Assembly: GCF_954871325.1 (NCBI RefSeq)
Contig: NC_088779.1
Location: 11,224,846-11,288,845, forward strand
From: Gordionus sp. m RMFG-2023
Taxonomy: Eukaryota; Nematomorpha; Gordioida; Chordodea; Parachordodidae
Direction: 5' to 3'
Length of the DNA: 64,000 nucleotides
Numbering within the stretch: position 1 is the stretch's first letter; each line of letters begins with the position of its first letter. The notes beneath the pieces were generated by a model, which was not told the DNA's origin, searched no databases, and was given only the letters and a program-made list of their open reading frames with translations. Both the position numbers and the translations under genes were made by a program. Of the stretch, positions 1 to 11,220 are shown piece after piece.

Positions 1-1593
1 ATTGGCCTATTTATATTTTTTGTTATGATATTTATATTAAATGGGTAAATAAAAAGTATGTAATTTGTTTCATTTTATTTTGTGATTTGTTATCGCTTTA
101 TTAATGCGAATTTGTAATTACAAATTCAAAATTACATATTAATTTATGAATACTTTTAGTTTGATTTGAGCAAAATGTATTTACATATTTTATAAATAAA
201 TTGAATATTATAATGTTAGTTTTTTTCGGGGAAGGGGGGGGGGATGTAATTTACATGTAAATCAATATATTATTTAGTAGCTCTGAATATTAAACTAATA
301 TAAGTGGAAATAAATTATTACATCTATCTAGTTGATTTCCCTTTATATTTAACTAAATGCTAATTTTAAAGAAATTTCTTTCAAAACATTAGCATCAGGA
401 TGGGAAGAGGGTAAAGAGTTACTCAGTAACCACGATTTGGGTTTTATAATTTAAGAAACAATTTATAAAAATTTATTGTTAAGATTTTGTAGCATTGAAA
501 CTCTAAATTTAAAAAAAATAAGCTTTTAAGAAGAAAAGCTCAGAGGCAAATGATATTGTCTCAAAATCTGTAATTTTCTATTTTATTTAGTTTTACAATG
601 TTGTTTTGATACTTTCTATCTATGTTTGCTTATGAGCTTCTCAATTCATTTATAGTGATCATTTTTACTTTGAAATCTAGTCTTCACATTAATCAGATGT
701 ACTTACTTGACCTTCGCAATCGTAATATATATTGGAGATGGCTTATTGCAGATTTTTGCCTTTTAGTTATATGCAGGCTTTTTCAAAAGGAGTCAGTTAT
801 GGAGATTTTTATTTGATTGATCATGTAATGGGCAAGTGCAAATATCTATTTTAGGATTTAAAGTGTTAATTTTAAATTAGACAATACCTTTTAGGTCAGG
901 GTGGAACAGAGTAGAGCAGATCCTTAAAAAATACATGTAGATATAGATCCAGACTCTAAAAAGATATCCTAGATACGTATAGAAGCATCTTATAAAAAAT
1001 ACCAAAATTATACGATATAAGAGATACTCATTTTTGTTAGATATTTGGTTTATAAAAAATTAATATTATCGCTATCCTATCACAAATTGCGTGTGACTCA
1101 ATATTTTGTTTGGAGAGCTGAATAATCAACCAACAGAATTATATAGAGAAGTACCATATATATATAATATATATATATATACCTATTTTTTCATCGAGAT
1201 GAAAGATAATTCTAAATAAATAACACTAAATTCTGCCATTTTTTTCTAAAATTTTCATTATTTATAAAATTTTTTACATTTAAAATACATGTTATTTCGA
1301 AAACCTATCAACTATTGTAATATAATTACAAATCAAAATAAACATCATTATAAAAATAATATTTTGTTTTAGAACAAATACAATAACTAAAGTCGATATC
1401 ACCCAAATATTAATATTATTATACCCAATATACACTATGCCTAAGAAAGAGGAACTCTAAAATGTTGGAACAGTGAATTATAAATAAATATATAATTGTG
1501 ATTAATTTAAAACAATGATTAGGTAAATATGAATGAGAAATTATAAAAATGGATTCCCTAATTTTTTGTACAATAATGTTGGTATGAAAATAT
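1..1593. other. AT-rich intergenic DNA, no gene seen
   Basis: I see no coding signal here; short open frames are AT-rich and lack recognisable motifs. It holds a G homopolymer tract at about 228-243 and a TA-rich simple repeat at about 1157-1182. Confidence 0.6.
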
Positions 1594-1601
1594 AAAATAA
1601 T
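1594..1601. repeat. Left target-site duplication AAAATAAT
   Basis: Exact 8-bp copy of the right duplication, directly abutting the first base of the inverted repeat. Confidence 0.85.
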
Positions 1602-2553
1602 CAGAGTGTCGAACCCACCAGAACTTCAAAACAGAACCGAAACTTTATAATTTAATATTTTTAAAAAAAAAATTTAAAAGAGCTAACCATGTTCATATTA
1701 TTATCTTATCTCTAAGTATTATTTATATTTTTTATTTGTAAATATTAAGTAATTTATGCTATGTAACCCCAAATCCTATTTCGATATCAATTATTTTTTT
1801 TCAGATAAATAATAGTGCTAGAAATATTATCTTATACAAATTTGTCATGTAATTGAAGAACTTGGATGTGTAAAAAGACTTCCATTAGTTCAAGACAAAA
1901 TAATTACTCAACTCCTTGGGCAATTTTGAATCATCTTTATTCCAAATAACCTCAAAATTTATCACACAATACCAAACAAGAGGGATTAATAGTTATTATA
2001 AATTCTTTTAATAAAATTCATTTTTAACATCATCGAATGGATTAATAAAAAACCCGATATTCTTGCATATTGGGAGGGAATAAAATTGAGAAACGATTCA
2101 TTATATCTATTATGCCATTCCAGTAACACGTGTTTCTGTCTAAGGATCATTTTCAGGGTTAATATATTTTCTATCACCATAGAGAACAAAATTTGACAGA
2201 TATATTTGATGAAATTTAAATTAATACGTTGAAATCATGATATTATTTTTAAAGGGTTCAAGTTCGATTTGTATCCCCGCCCGGGCCGCATCACTTGTAA
2301 AAAATATTCTATGAGCCCAGTCTGTCAGTCTTACCGTGATCTACAAATAAAAATCAACAAATAAATGTTGGGCTAATTTTATTCTCCTATATTTTTCATA
2401 AAATTATTTATCGATTATGTAATACCCTGTATAAAAAAAATATAATTAATTAAAAGTTTTTGAACCCGAACCGAACCTACCTTAACCTGGACATCTAGTA
2501 AACCTTTATAATTTTTTTATGAACCATCCGAACCCAAAAAATTCGACACTCTG
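1602..2553. mobile_element. Non-autonomous hAT-type DNA transposon with 8-bp target duplication
   Basis: The element starts CAGAGTGTCGAACCC and ends with the inverse, GAACCCAAAAAATTCGACACTCTG split by a few substitutions, so the outer 12 bases CAGAGTGTCGAA form a terminal inverted repeat. It is flanked on both sides by AAAATAAT (1594-1601 and 2554-2561), an exact 8-bp direct repeat. A CAGNG-type terminus with an 8-bp duplication is the hallmark of hAT elements. At 952 bp with no transposase-like frame it is probably non-autonomous. Subterminal GAACC/GAACCC motifs recur at both ends (for example ACCGAAC near 1636 and 2468). A short open frame at 1986-2189 on the minus strand resembles nothing I know. 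Seen directly: the ends and the duplication. Inferred: the superfamily. Confidence 0.85.
2253..2370 (+). repeat. SINE-like segment nested in the hAT element
   Basis: A locally GC-richer block contains GGTTCAAGTTCGAT, close to the RNA polymerase III B-box consensus GGTTCRANNCC, followed by CCCCGCCCGGGCCGC and then an A-rich tail with repeated AAATAAA. This layout fits the 3' part of a tRNA-derived SINE, but I see no convincing A box upstream, so it may be 5' truncated. Confidence 0.35.
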
Positions 2554-2561
2554 AAAATAAT
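2554..2561. repeat. Right target-site duplication AAAATAAT
   Basis: Exact 8-bp copy of the left duplication, directly abutting the last base of the inverted repeat. Confidence 0.85.
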
Positions 2562-5500
2562 AATATTTTAAAATATAAATATAGGAAAAAATAATAATGC
2601 ATCACAGAAATTTTTTTTTTTATAAATGTGAATATTTAATTTTTTAAATATTCATCACTTCAAGAAACATTGGGGGCCATTTTAACATTTTAACCAATTA
2701 AAAAATTATGCTAACTGACACTCTGACCCCTTTTTTCTATGAAATATTCCAAAATTTTATTTAAAATTTCATATTTTTAAATATTTTTGCGCGGTCGGTG
2801 GTTCATATAATTAATGCTCTAAGAATCAGTGTGAATTTAAAGATATAAATAAGGTATTATTAGTTGAATTAGATAAAGCTAAAAAAAGTATTTTTTTTTA
2901 ATTATTAAAAAATATTAATGAAGGACAAATAATTTAAAATAATTTTGCTTTTAAAAAATAATTAAATGAACCTTAATAAAAATAATTGCGACAATTTATT
3001 TTATATTGAAATGTGCATAAAATGAAATTTTATTTTGCTTAATACTTAAAACATACAGAGAAAACGTGACAGCTGTGGCGCACACAACGACAACCTTAAT
3101 GGCGATTTTTTAAAAATGTTAATTTCAAAAATTGTAATAATACACACAATAATAAATTTAATTATTTTTCAAAAATTTTAAATAATAAAAATAAAATATT
3201 ATGCATTTTAGATCATTTATCCTATAAAAAACATAATCAATAAATAAAGTTGTTAAATAGCCTCTTTATTGCATTATATTAGATATTAATGAAAAATTTC
3301 TTTTAATATTTATGATATCGATCTTGCTCGTAGTAATGAGTTGAGTAGTAAATTTATTAATCTTGTGAATTCAAATAGAAGCAATAAGCGAGCTAGGGAG
3401 TAGCAAAATCGTGCTCAGAACTAGTGATTCAAATCGCTCCATTTGAGCCGATTTTTAAAACGGCTAACGCATTATTTAAATAAGAAAAATATTGCCTAAA
3501 TCTCGAGATTTCGCTAATATATGTCCGCCATGAAGTGAAAGTAACCCAGACGGGTTCAGCCATGACAGGATCTAGAAAAATTTCTCATCGAGTTTAGACG
3601 CCAAATAGAATCTATATTTTGTCGTCTACATCATTATTAATTTGGTTTCTAAACTCGTGAATAAAGCAAAAAAATTTTTCAGATTTTCGAGTGCTAAGAA
3701 TTATTCTGGTTAACCTTCATCTGGTCTAAATAAAAACAAAGAATTTAGAATTTTTAGAATGCAGCAAGAGCTAGCGAATCCGTTAATCAGCAATAAAAAT
3801 AAATGCTGATACAAATAAGAATCTTTTAACCAAAGTGATTGTGTCCGAGATTTTTAATTCACTCAGAGAATAAAACGAGTCAAATTTAGGCAATAAAGAA
3901 GGGGGGCCTTATACAATTGATAAAAAATTTCGAAAATGGTATTGCATGCAGGTTTAACTATATGTGGAAAATTCGTGACAAAATAAAATTTATAAAAAAA
4001 TAAATATGATTGTAACATGATCCACATGATATTCTGTCCTTTATTATTTCCTTTTCTTCGAAATAGGACTTTAATATATATATATCGATCGAATTTTATG
4101 ATATCATATAATTTAATATTTTTTTATTTGTAATTTCGTTTTTAAACCGGTATATTGAATTTTTATAATGATGGCCGTATCTGATTGATAGGAAAGAACG
4201 GGTTCCTGGCCAGCAGTGGTCTTTAACATACATTGAGAGAAAACAGGATTTTATAAAATTTAATATTTCTAAAAAATAATGTTTTTTTTTAAATAATAAT
4301 TGCTAAGCTAAGCATAAATAATCTTGCATTTAATATCTTTCACTTAGTAAACCCCAGTCAATCAAATTTTAATTGTATAGAAATAATTTTTAAAAAAAGA
4401 TGCTTTGTTGTTTTTATATTTTTTTTTATTAACACAACGCCACGTATAAAATGGGCTATTCGCTGGGCAGGTAAATAAATATGGCAGATGTAATTATAAG
4501 CAAAAATAACACATGATATATAAAGGAAAGAGTAAAGACACATTATAAAAATAAAAATCTTCCAATTTAAAATTTATATCTGATCCTTAATTATTTAGGT
4601 GTGATGAATAAAATAAAAACAATATAGGATTACTCAAATTAAAATTAACGTGCCAAAAAAACTATTTTGCCATCTTTTCACCACGGCTATCTTGTCCAAT
4701 TTGAATTCTTAGCTGTTGGCATACAAGATTGGATTTTAAAAATTATTAAGTTATAAAAGGTAATATAAATTTAAAAAGATAAAAAAAATTGAAAAAAAAA
4801 TTGGTCATTCTAAAGATTTTAATTTTATTTTTAAATTTGCATAATTCGTGCTAAAATAAACCTCCAAAAATATCATTTATTATTTTGCTAAATTTACACG
4901 AATTTAATTAATTATTATAATATTAAAGATAATATAAATTCATTTTAAAAAGTTTTTAACAACTCGTTACTAATTTGGCATGTTAATGATATAAATGATA
5001 ATAAACGTCAACTAGTTAATTCTCTTCCTCATTTGTAATTTTATATATTATAAATAATAAACAATCGAGAATTTATCTACTCTAATTGACCTCTCAACTT
5101 CCAGATTTTTTTATGGCTAACTATGACAGCCATTTTAAAGAGAAACATTTTTCTTTGAACATTTGATTTAGATGATCTAAAGAAGAAGAAAATCCAAAGA
5201 ATTTAGAAAATAATAAACCTTGAAAAAATTAATTTAAATAATTTTATTTAAAAAAATTAATATATTAACTCTAATTTCAGCCTAAACTTGATTTATGAAG
5301 CAAATAAGAAAAAAACATATTTGTATCTTTTTATATAATATATAAATGAATCAGAATTTAGGTTTTAATGCTCTGAATTTTATTACTTTGAGACAGGAAT
5401 GCTAGAAATATCAAAGCGAATAATATTGAAAGCGACGTGGATTTTATTAGTCGAAAATTATTTGCGAACGAAAATTTAGGATTTGCATCTTCTCCGGAAT

Positions 5501-5848
5501 TAGTTCCAGAATCAATCGATAAAATATTATTCTTGTCGATTTTTATCTTATTAATTAGCATCTTCAAAACCTTCCTGATTTTTATCAAAAAAAAATTTAA
5601 TTTTAATTTTACTTGTCTTTAAAAAACTTCAATAATTTTTTTTTATTTTTTAAAAATTAAATTAATATATAATATATTTTTTTTACAAAGAAAAAAAAGT
5701 AAATAAATGTAATATTTATTTATTATTATTTTTTTCAAAAAAAATAAGTATATCATCAAATTATATTGAAGATAGCCTATTTTTTTTTATTTGAATTTAA
5801 ATATATTTAAATTTGTTTTATAAAAATTAAATTTCAATACTAATATTA
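2562..5848. other. AT-rich intergenic DNA with repeat fragments
   Basis: No gene is supported. At 3430-3530 lies one copy of a dispersed repeat with the core CTCGAGATTTCGC (see also 11440 and 58020). Homopolymer A/T runs are frequent. The small overlapping frames at 5358-5622 on both strands carry no recognisable motif. Confidence 0.5.
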
Positions 5849-6264
5849 GAACGGAACGTTGCGGGAGTCAAACTTGGCTAAAATTGTTTGTAAAAAAAAC
5901 GCTAATATTTGAAATTTTCCCGGAACAATTATGGAATACTGAAAATTTTTTATTTCTTTTTTACTTTATATATAATGGTTCTATCATAAATATTGGGTTT
6001 TTTTTTATTTTCATTTTTACATATTACTTACTCATCTATTATTTAGCAAACATTTTTAATCATTTTAAATTATAAAATTAAATATTGTATAATAAAATTT
6101 TTAAGATCAATGGATAATTTTATTACCAATTTAGTTTTTGTGAGGCGTTGGACCAAGAAATTTAAAATACATGATAATTTTTTAGAAAATGTTTTAATAC
6201 CACATTTTGTAAAATGAGTATAATAATAGAAATTAGATTAGGCATATTTTTAGGAACGCGTTCC
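5849..6264. mobile_element. MITE-like repeat, GGAACG-ended family, copy 1
   Basis: The left end reads GAACGGAACGTTGCGGGAG and the right end AGGAACGCGTTCC, so GGAACG-type motifs face each other. The interior aligns by eye along its length with the segment at 39332-39834: both share GGAACAATTATGG/GGAACAGTTATGG near the left end, a TATTATTTAG block, a TTTTTAATCAT block, a TGTATAATAAAA block and a TTTTAGAAAATGT block in the same order. No clean target duplication is visible. Confidence 0.6.
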
Positions 6265-7218
6265 GATACATGGAAACGGCACTTTTTTGGCTATAACGTA
6301 TAATTTATTGAAAAACTTATTTCAATCCTTTTAATTTTTACATTTTTTTGAAAAATATATTTCTATCTTTTTCTCATCTTTTTTTTGCCACAAAAAACTG
6401 TATAAATAATTTATTATAAATTGATATCTTCATTTACACCTTTTTATTATATTATAATTATTTACATCTCTATGCGTTTACATCTAAATAAATCTTTTAT
6501 TTTTTAAACAATTGTTTATTTTTTTTTAAAAAAAAACACTACAAGATGAACAATCATACCTTGGCTATTATCATTTTTTTTTTTTTAAAAAAAGATAATT
6601 GGACATTACATTTGGAGCAAAATAAAAATAAATCTTAGAAAAAGAACAATTAAACAATAACTTATTAATAAATAATATTAATTTTTTTTTTACAATGTTT
6701 AGGAAAAGAAAACTATTTTTTTTAGCACCTATAAATTTTTATTTCTTTTATAATGGGATAAAATATTTTTTGAAAAAAAAATTTAATAACGGTAAAAAAA
6801 ATATATAGATATCGTTTCATGAGAGAGAAATGTCCAGTAATAACAGAGTGGTTGCCATTTTCTTTATTATATTTATATTTTGTTATTTATATATTTTTTA
6901 AATAAAAAATGACTTAATTACTACGCTCTACCGAGTTTATATATATTAAAAAAAGGGAATAATTATTTCCCTATGTCTCTCCTTAATTTTTTTTAAAGCA
7001 ATATATGTTATATTTTCATCGCATAAACGGATATTAATTAATTTTTATAACTAATTATTTTTATTTCAAATATTGGTTGACATATATATCCAATCGTAGC
7101 CATCTCATATATAAACCTAGACTAACCGTTCATTATATCAGGTTAATGACGGTCAGACCCGTAGCCAGTAGAGCCCCCCCCCCTTAGCAAAGATATTTGT
7201 AAATTTATATTGTCTATT
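6265..7218. other. AT-rich intergenic DNA
   Basis: No gene seen. It contains A/T homopolymers and a C tract at about 7175-7184 next to GACCCGTAGCCAGTAG; a similar GCCAGTAG/CCCAGTAG plus C-tract arrangement recurs near 9226. Confidence 0.5.
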
Positions 7219-7529
7219 GGGATATGGAATCCATGAGAATTCGTCATATCTCTATTTTAAATCATTTACTGAGAGCTATTTTTTTAAAATTTGATTTGAC
7301 CGGAAATCAGAATATATTTCAAACAAATTTGTCTTAAACTTTATAATTATTCTGAATTTATTTAGAATTTTTTCATAAATTAAAAAAAATATACTAATGT
7401 TTCTGGCAAAACTGTATAAAATTGATAGTATAGGTATTCTGTACTTGTTAGAAAACATCTTCGGTTAAATCAGATTTTAAAGCATTATAAGTTGAAAGGG
7501 TCCGAATCCCCATAGATTCCATATACCAT
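7219..7529. mobile_element. MITE, GGGATATGGAATCCATG family, copy A
   Basis: The left end GGGATATGGAATCCATGAGA is mirrored at the right end (reverse complement reads ATGGTATATGGAATCTATGG). The subterminal bases also pair (CTATTTTAAATCATTTACTG against ATCAGATTTTAAAGC). No transposase frame is present; the minus-strand open frame at 7276-7458 lies inside the repeat and is not treated as a gene. Related copies lie at 46931-47245 and 47264-47600. Confidence 0.7.
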
Positions 7530-7549
7530 TACGAGATATATTCTAAATT

Positions 7550-8010
7550 TTAACAAAAAGTTAAAATTAATTTATCTTGCTTTTTTAATAATATTTTACG
7601 AAAATGTAAGGTATATTTTCTTACACTTTTTAAACTTTATTAAACACTGATGAATATAAGATAATTCTGTCAACCAAAAAAATTATATTTAATTTATCTT
7701 ATCTCTACTAATAACTATGATTAGACCAAATTTATAGTACATTCAGATATCCAAAGAAATAGAATTTGTTGAATATAACTATTTCTGTAACATTTTGGGA
7801 AGAAGAAACTGCTAAAAAATAAATGCCAGACAAAATCGTGCCATAGACATCATGCTGTTACAGCATATTTGAATCCAAAAGTCCCTTGTAGAAATAATAG
7901 AATGGCATGACTTAGACATTATATCTGAAGCTGATCCTTATAAGATTCAATATGATATCCGATTTTCATGCATCGGAATGTATTAATAAAAAATAATATG
8001 GATTTGACTG
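7550..8010. repeat. Decayed dispersed repeat, copy 1 of 2
   Basis: This block is alignable by eye with 10770-11220: both have AAAAGTTAAAATTAATTTA at the start, then TTCAGATATCCAAA, AAGAAACTGC near the middle, and GGAATGTATTAATAAA at the end, in the same order and spacing. Neither copy keeps an open frame, so the original coding content, if any, is lost. Confidence 0.6.
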
Positions 8011-8507
8011 AGGTTATGAGAATCGCGATATAATACAACTTAGAAAACTAAAAATAATATCGACTAAGAATTTTTATTATTTTAAGATTCGCTAACCTAG
8101 ACTTGCGCCTATAAAAACGAATCTTTACAAAATTAACGTAAACTTAATTGAAGATTACTATAAAATAACCATTTATTCCATTTTTGAATAGAATTTTGAC
8201 TCAAATAGATGAACAATTTTTGATTCATCAAATATTCTATCTAATTTATAAATATTGTTACCTATAAATCCTTTTGAGGATACATTAAATCTTAAAAAAT
8301 TGGTAGAGCCATATTTTAATGAATTTTCTTGACATGCGCAGTAGGTTTCATATAAAAATGTAAGAAAATGAACCTCTAAACACCCTTCCCCAACCCCGAA
8401 AAAAGCCCCCAGGTATACTACCGGATTTATATTCCCCCGAAACCTCTTTAATCAAATTTCTACTGATCGAAATAAAGGTATGAAAAAAATATATAAAGAA
8501 CTCTAAT

Positions 8508-9100
8508 GAATCATAGGGCTAAGCACAACCCTTCAATAAAAAATTTATATATTATAGGTGAATGAGTAAATTGGGGTAACCAGAACTCTAAATAAACACT
8601 ATTTTTGTCGTAAGTTGCTTAGTGTGTAGGTACTCCAAAAACGTATAAAAAAATATTTAAAAATAATTATCAAAGAAAATTTTTCTACATTATATATATA
8701 CATAGATTTCGAAAAGTCTGAATGAGCGGTTAAAACAATCATTGTTTGGTTATTTATTTTTTATTTTATTTAGAGGGGATTATATCGTAATCGAAAGTTG
8801 CTTTTATTATTTGTGTCAAAGTACTTATATACAAATTCAGACGCTAGGCCTGGAAAGCAAATGCAGGACCGATAAAAATCTAGCTATTTTTTTGCATGGA
8901 CGGCTTTTGTTCTATCATGTTGTATGGTCAATGCAAAGATATTCCTAAGATCGGTTACTTATAACAAACGAAAGGATATTCTCGATTATAGGCGTCAATG
9001 GCACGTAAATTGAGGCATCAGAAACCTGTAACATGAATCTATCTGACGAAGAACGCGGCAATAATCAATCTAAAGGATAGGTCAATTTTTTTTCTAAACT
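8508..9100 (+). repeat. Decayed transposon remnant related to 36005-36780
   Basis: The left end TCTAATGAATCATAGGGC matches CTCTAATGAATCATAAGGC at about 36006. Further shared landmarks are TTATTTGTGTCAAAGTAC (8806 against 36477), GGCCTGGAAAGCAAATGCAG against GGCCTGAAAAGCAAATAAAG, and CAGAAACCTGTAACATGAAT against CAGAAACCTGAAACATGAAT. Reading the plus strand gives broken coding-like frames with several stops. Because the second copy lies directly downstream of a FLYWCH-like segment, both may be parts of a MULE-type element; that is inference. Confidence 0.5.
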
Positions 9101-9662
9101 CGTTGAAAATAAACACTGATCATTCTCGGTATTTATTAAAAAGATGAAATGCCAGGTGACCTACGAGGTCACTCGAACGATGGCATGTATGTTGGTAGAT
9201 ACTAAAAACTGATTATAAAATGGCAAAGCCCCCCCTCCCAGTAGAAAATTATTGGCTACTGGTCGGATTGAAGGTAATATTAATGGTCTAGTTCAGGCTG
9301 GACTTATAAATGGTTTTTGGCTAGAACAAAACCGGTTTTTAAAATTGTAAGATTAGTTTATGAATGTTTATCCTCTAATTTTTATATTTAATTTGATCCA
9401 GACTAATCAATCAACTCTCTTGCACTCTATTATATACTTTATAAGATAATAATTCAGTCGTATAATGACGTCAAATTGAACGGGAGTATAACATTTCCCC
9501 ATTAAGATAACAATTTAACATATCTTTTAAAATCTAAGGTCTAGCAATTGGCCGAACACCTTGTAAAAAATATGGAAATAATACTAATTCAATTTATTGC
9601 TCATCATCTTCCATTTTGCTAATTTTTCTTTATATTATAGAAATGGAAAGGAGGTAAATTTA
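9101..9662. other. Intergenic repeat debris
   Basis: No gene seen. There is a C tract (9227-9240) followed by CCCAGTAG and TTGGCTACTGGTCGG, similar to the arrangement near 7150-7185. Confidence 0.45.
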
Positions 9663-9930
9663 ATTTAAAAAGAGATATATCATTATTAGCCATCAAATGA
9701 TTGTTTTGGCCAGGAGTGAGTATTTTTTAAAAAAAATATAGGTCAGGCCCCGGTATTTTAAAAAAAATCAGACCCTGCATGGCATGGGTAAAAATAAAAA
9801 AATCCAGCCCTGCCTCACGGACAGGGCTTAGGGTCGGTCCTGTAAGTCTCTGATATAAACACTTATTTTATAGAAATTGGGTTTCAAAAAAAGAGTTAAA
9901 ATTTTATTTCGTTTATAAAAAAGAAGTTAT
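9663..9930. repeat. Tandem duplication, copy 1 (268 bp)
   Basis: Starts ATTTAAAAAGAGATATATCA and ends AAAAAAGAAGTTAT. The next copy abuts it directly. It contains the blocks TTGGCCAGGAGTGAGTATTT and GACAGGGCTTAGGGTCGGTC. Copy 1 carries about 25 extra bases after the GGTCGGTCCTGT block. Confidence 0.9.
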
Positions 9931-10174
9931 ATTTAAAAAGAGATATATCATTATTAGCCATCAAATGATTGTTTTGGCCAGGAGTGAGTATTTTTAAAAA
10001 AAAATGTAGGTCAGGCCCGGGTATTTTAAAAAAAATTCACACCCGGCCTGGCATGGGTAAAAAATTAAAAAAATCCAGCCCTGCCTCACGGACAGGGCTT
10101 AGGGTCGGTCCTGTTAATAAAAATTGGGTTTCAAAAAAGAGTTAATTTTATTTCGTTTATAAAAAAGAAGTTAT
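9931..10174. repeat. Tandem duplication, copy 2 (244 bp)
   Basis: Head-to-tail second copy of the preceding unit, nearly identical in its first 180 bases apart from a handful of substitutions, and lacking a short stretch after the GGTCGGTCCTGT block. The G/C-rich interior (AGGCCCGG, GGCATGGG) suggests that the unit came from a DNA transposon end, but no target duplication was found. Confidence 0.9.
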
Positions 10175-10769
10175 TGAAATAACAGGCAGATTAAAAAGGA
10201 CACGCATCAGTTATAGATATGTAGCACTATATACATTCTTAAAAAAATCCTATATAATTATAAAATCAATTTTTAACGATAGTTCGATACACTGATAAAT
10301 ATTTAAAAAAAGGTAACATTTGATAATAATTTTTTTTGCGTGCGGTTGTATTTAACATCGACGAGTGCTTTTAATTTTATTAGACAATAAAATTTACGAA
10401 TAAATCAAATTACCTTTTTTTCCACATTAGTCATGTTCACTTTATATATTCATGTTTCATGTATATATATTTTTTAATACCTTCACTCATCAATCATTAT
10501 CTTCAAATTAAACTGCCTTACCGGGACGTTAGGTCTCGAGGAGTTTTTATTAAAATTATGCATATTATTTATGTAATATTATATTCATTATTCTATGTTT
10601 CTAAGTGAATTTTCATTTAACTTTTTAGTTTTATAAAAATTATTCATCTAACACTGCCTAGCTCAGGGGGGGGGCCCTTCCATTGCAAATTTTTTTGAGA
10701 AAATATAAAAAGATTTTATGAATTGTGTTGCAAAGTATTGTATTTCAAATAGGTAGTATTCTATTTTAA
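10175..10769. other. AT-rich intergenic DNA
   Basis: No gene seen. A G tract lies at about 10665-10674 next to CTGCCTAGCTCAGG. Confidence 0.5.
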
Positions 10770-11220
10770 TTTTAGGTAAAAGTTAAAATTAATTTAAATA
10801 TTTCTTTCTAGTGTATTAATATTTTTACCCACGAAAATTTAAAATATATTCTTATTATTTTTAAACCTAAAAATTTCATCACCAAAAAAATCTGTTTAAA
10901 ATATTTCTTCTAATAACTATCTATGCAAAATTTCTTGAGTGTGTCAAGAGTTCAGATATCCAAAAAGACGAAATTTGCTCAATAAAATTATTTCTCAGAT
11001 TTCTTGTGCTATAAGAAAGAAAGAAACTGCAAAAAACATGCCCGGCAAGATGGAGACTTTGACATAAATCTTTTACAAAATTTTTGGATCTAGAGAGTCT
11101 TTTGAGAGAAATATCAGAATGGCCTGAACCACATATATTTTAACGGAAGTTGATGCATTATTAGTTACAATATGACAGCCAATTTATTTTTCAATGGAAT
11201 GTATTAATAAATTATTTAAA
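10770..11220. repeat. Decayed dispersed repeat, copy 2 of 2
   Basis: Homologous to 7550-8010 (shared landmarks listed there). The reading AAGAAAGAAACTGC...ATGCCCGGCAAGATGG gives only short open stretches interrupted by stops. Confidence 0.6.

Noticed and set aside
4358-4543. Short hydrophobic open frames in the 1-26 kb region (also 622-816, 15507-15710, 19066-19254, 22309-22515)
   Set aside because: They are near the length expected by chance in AT-rich DNA, rich in F/I/L/K/N/Y, and show no domain, splice partners or conserved motif.
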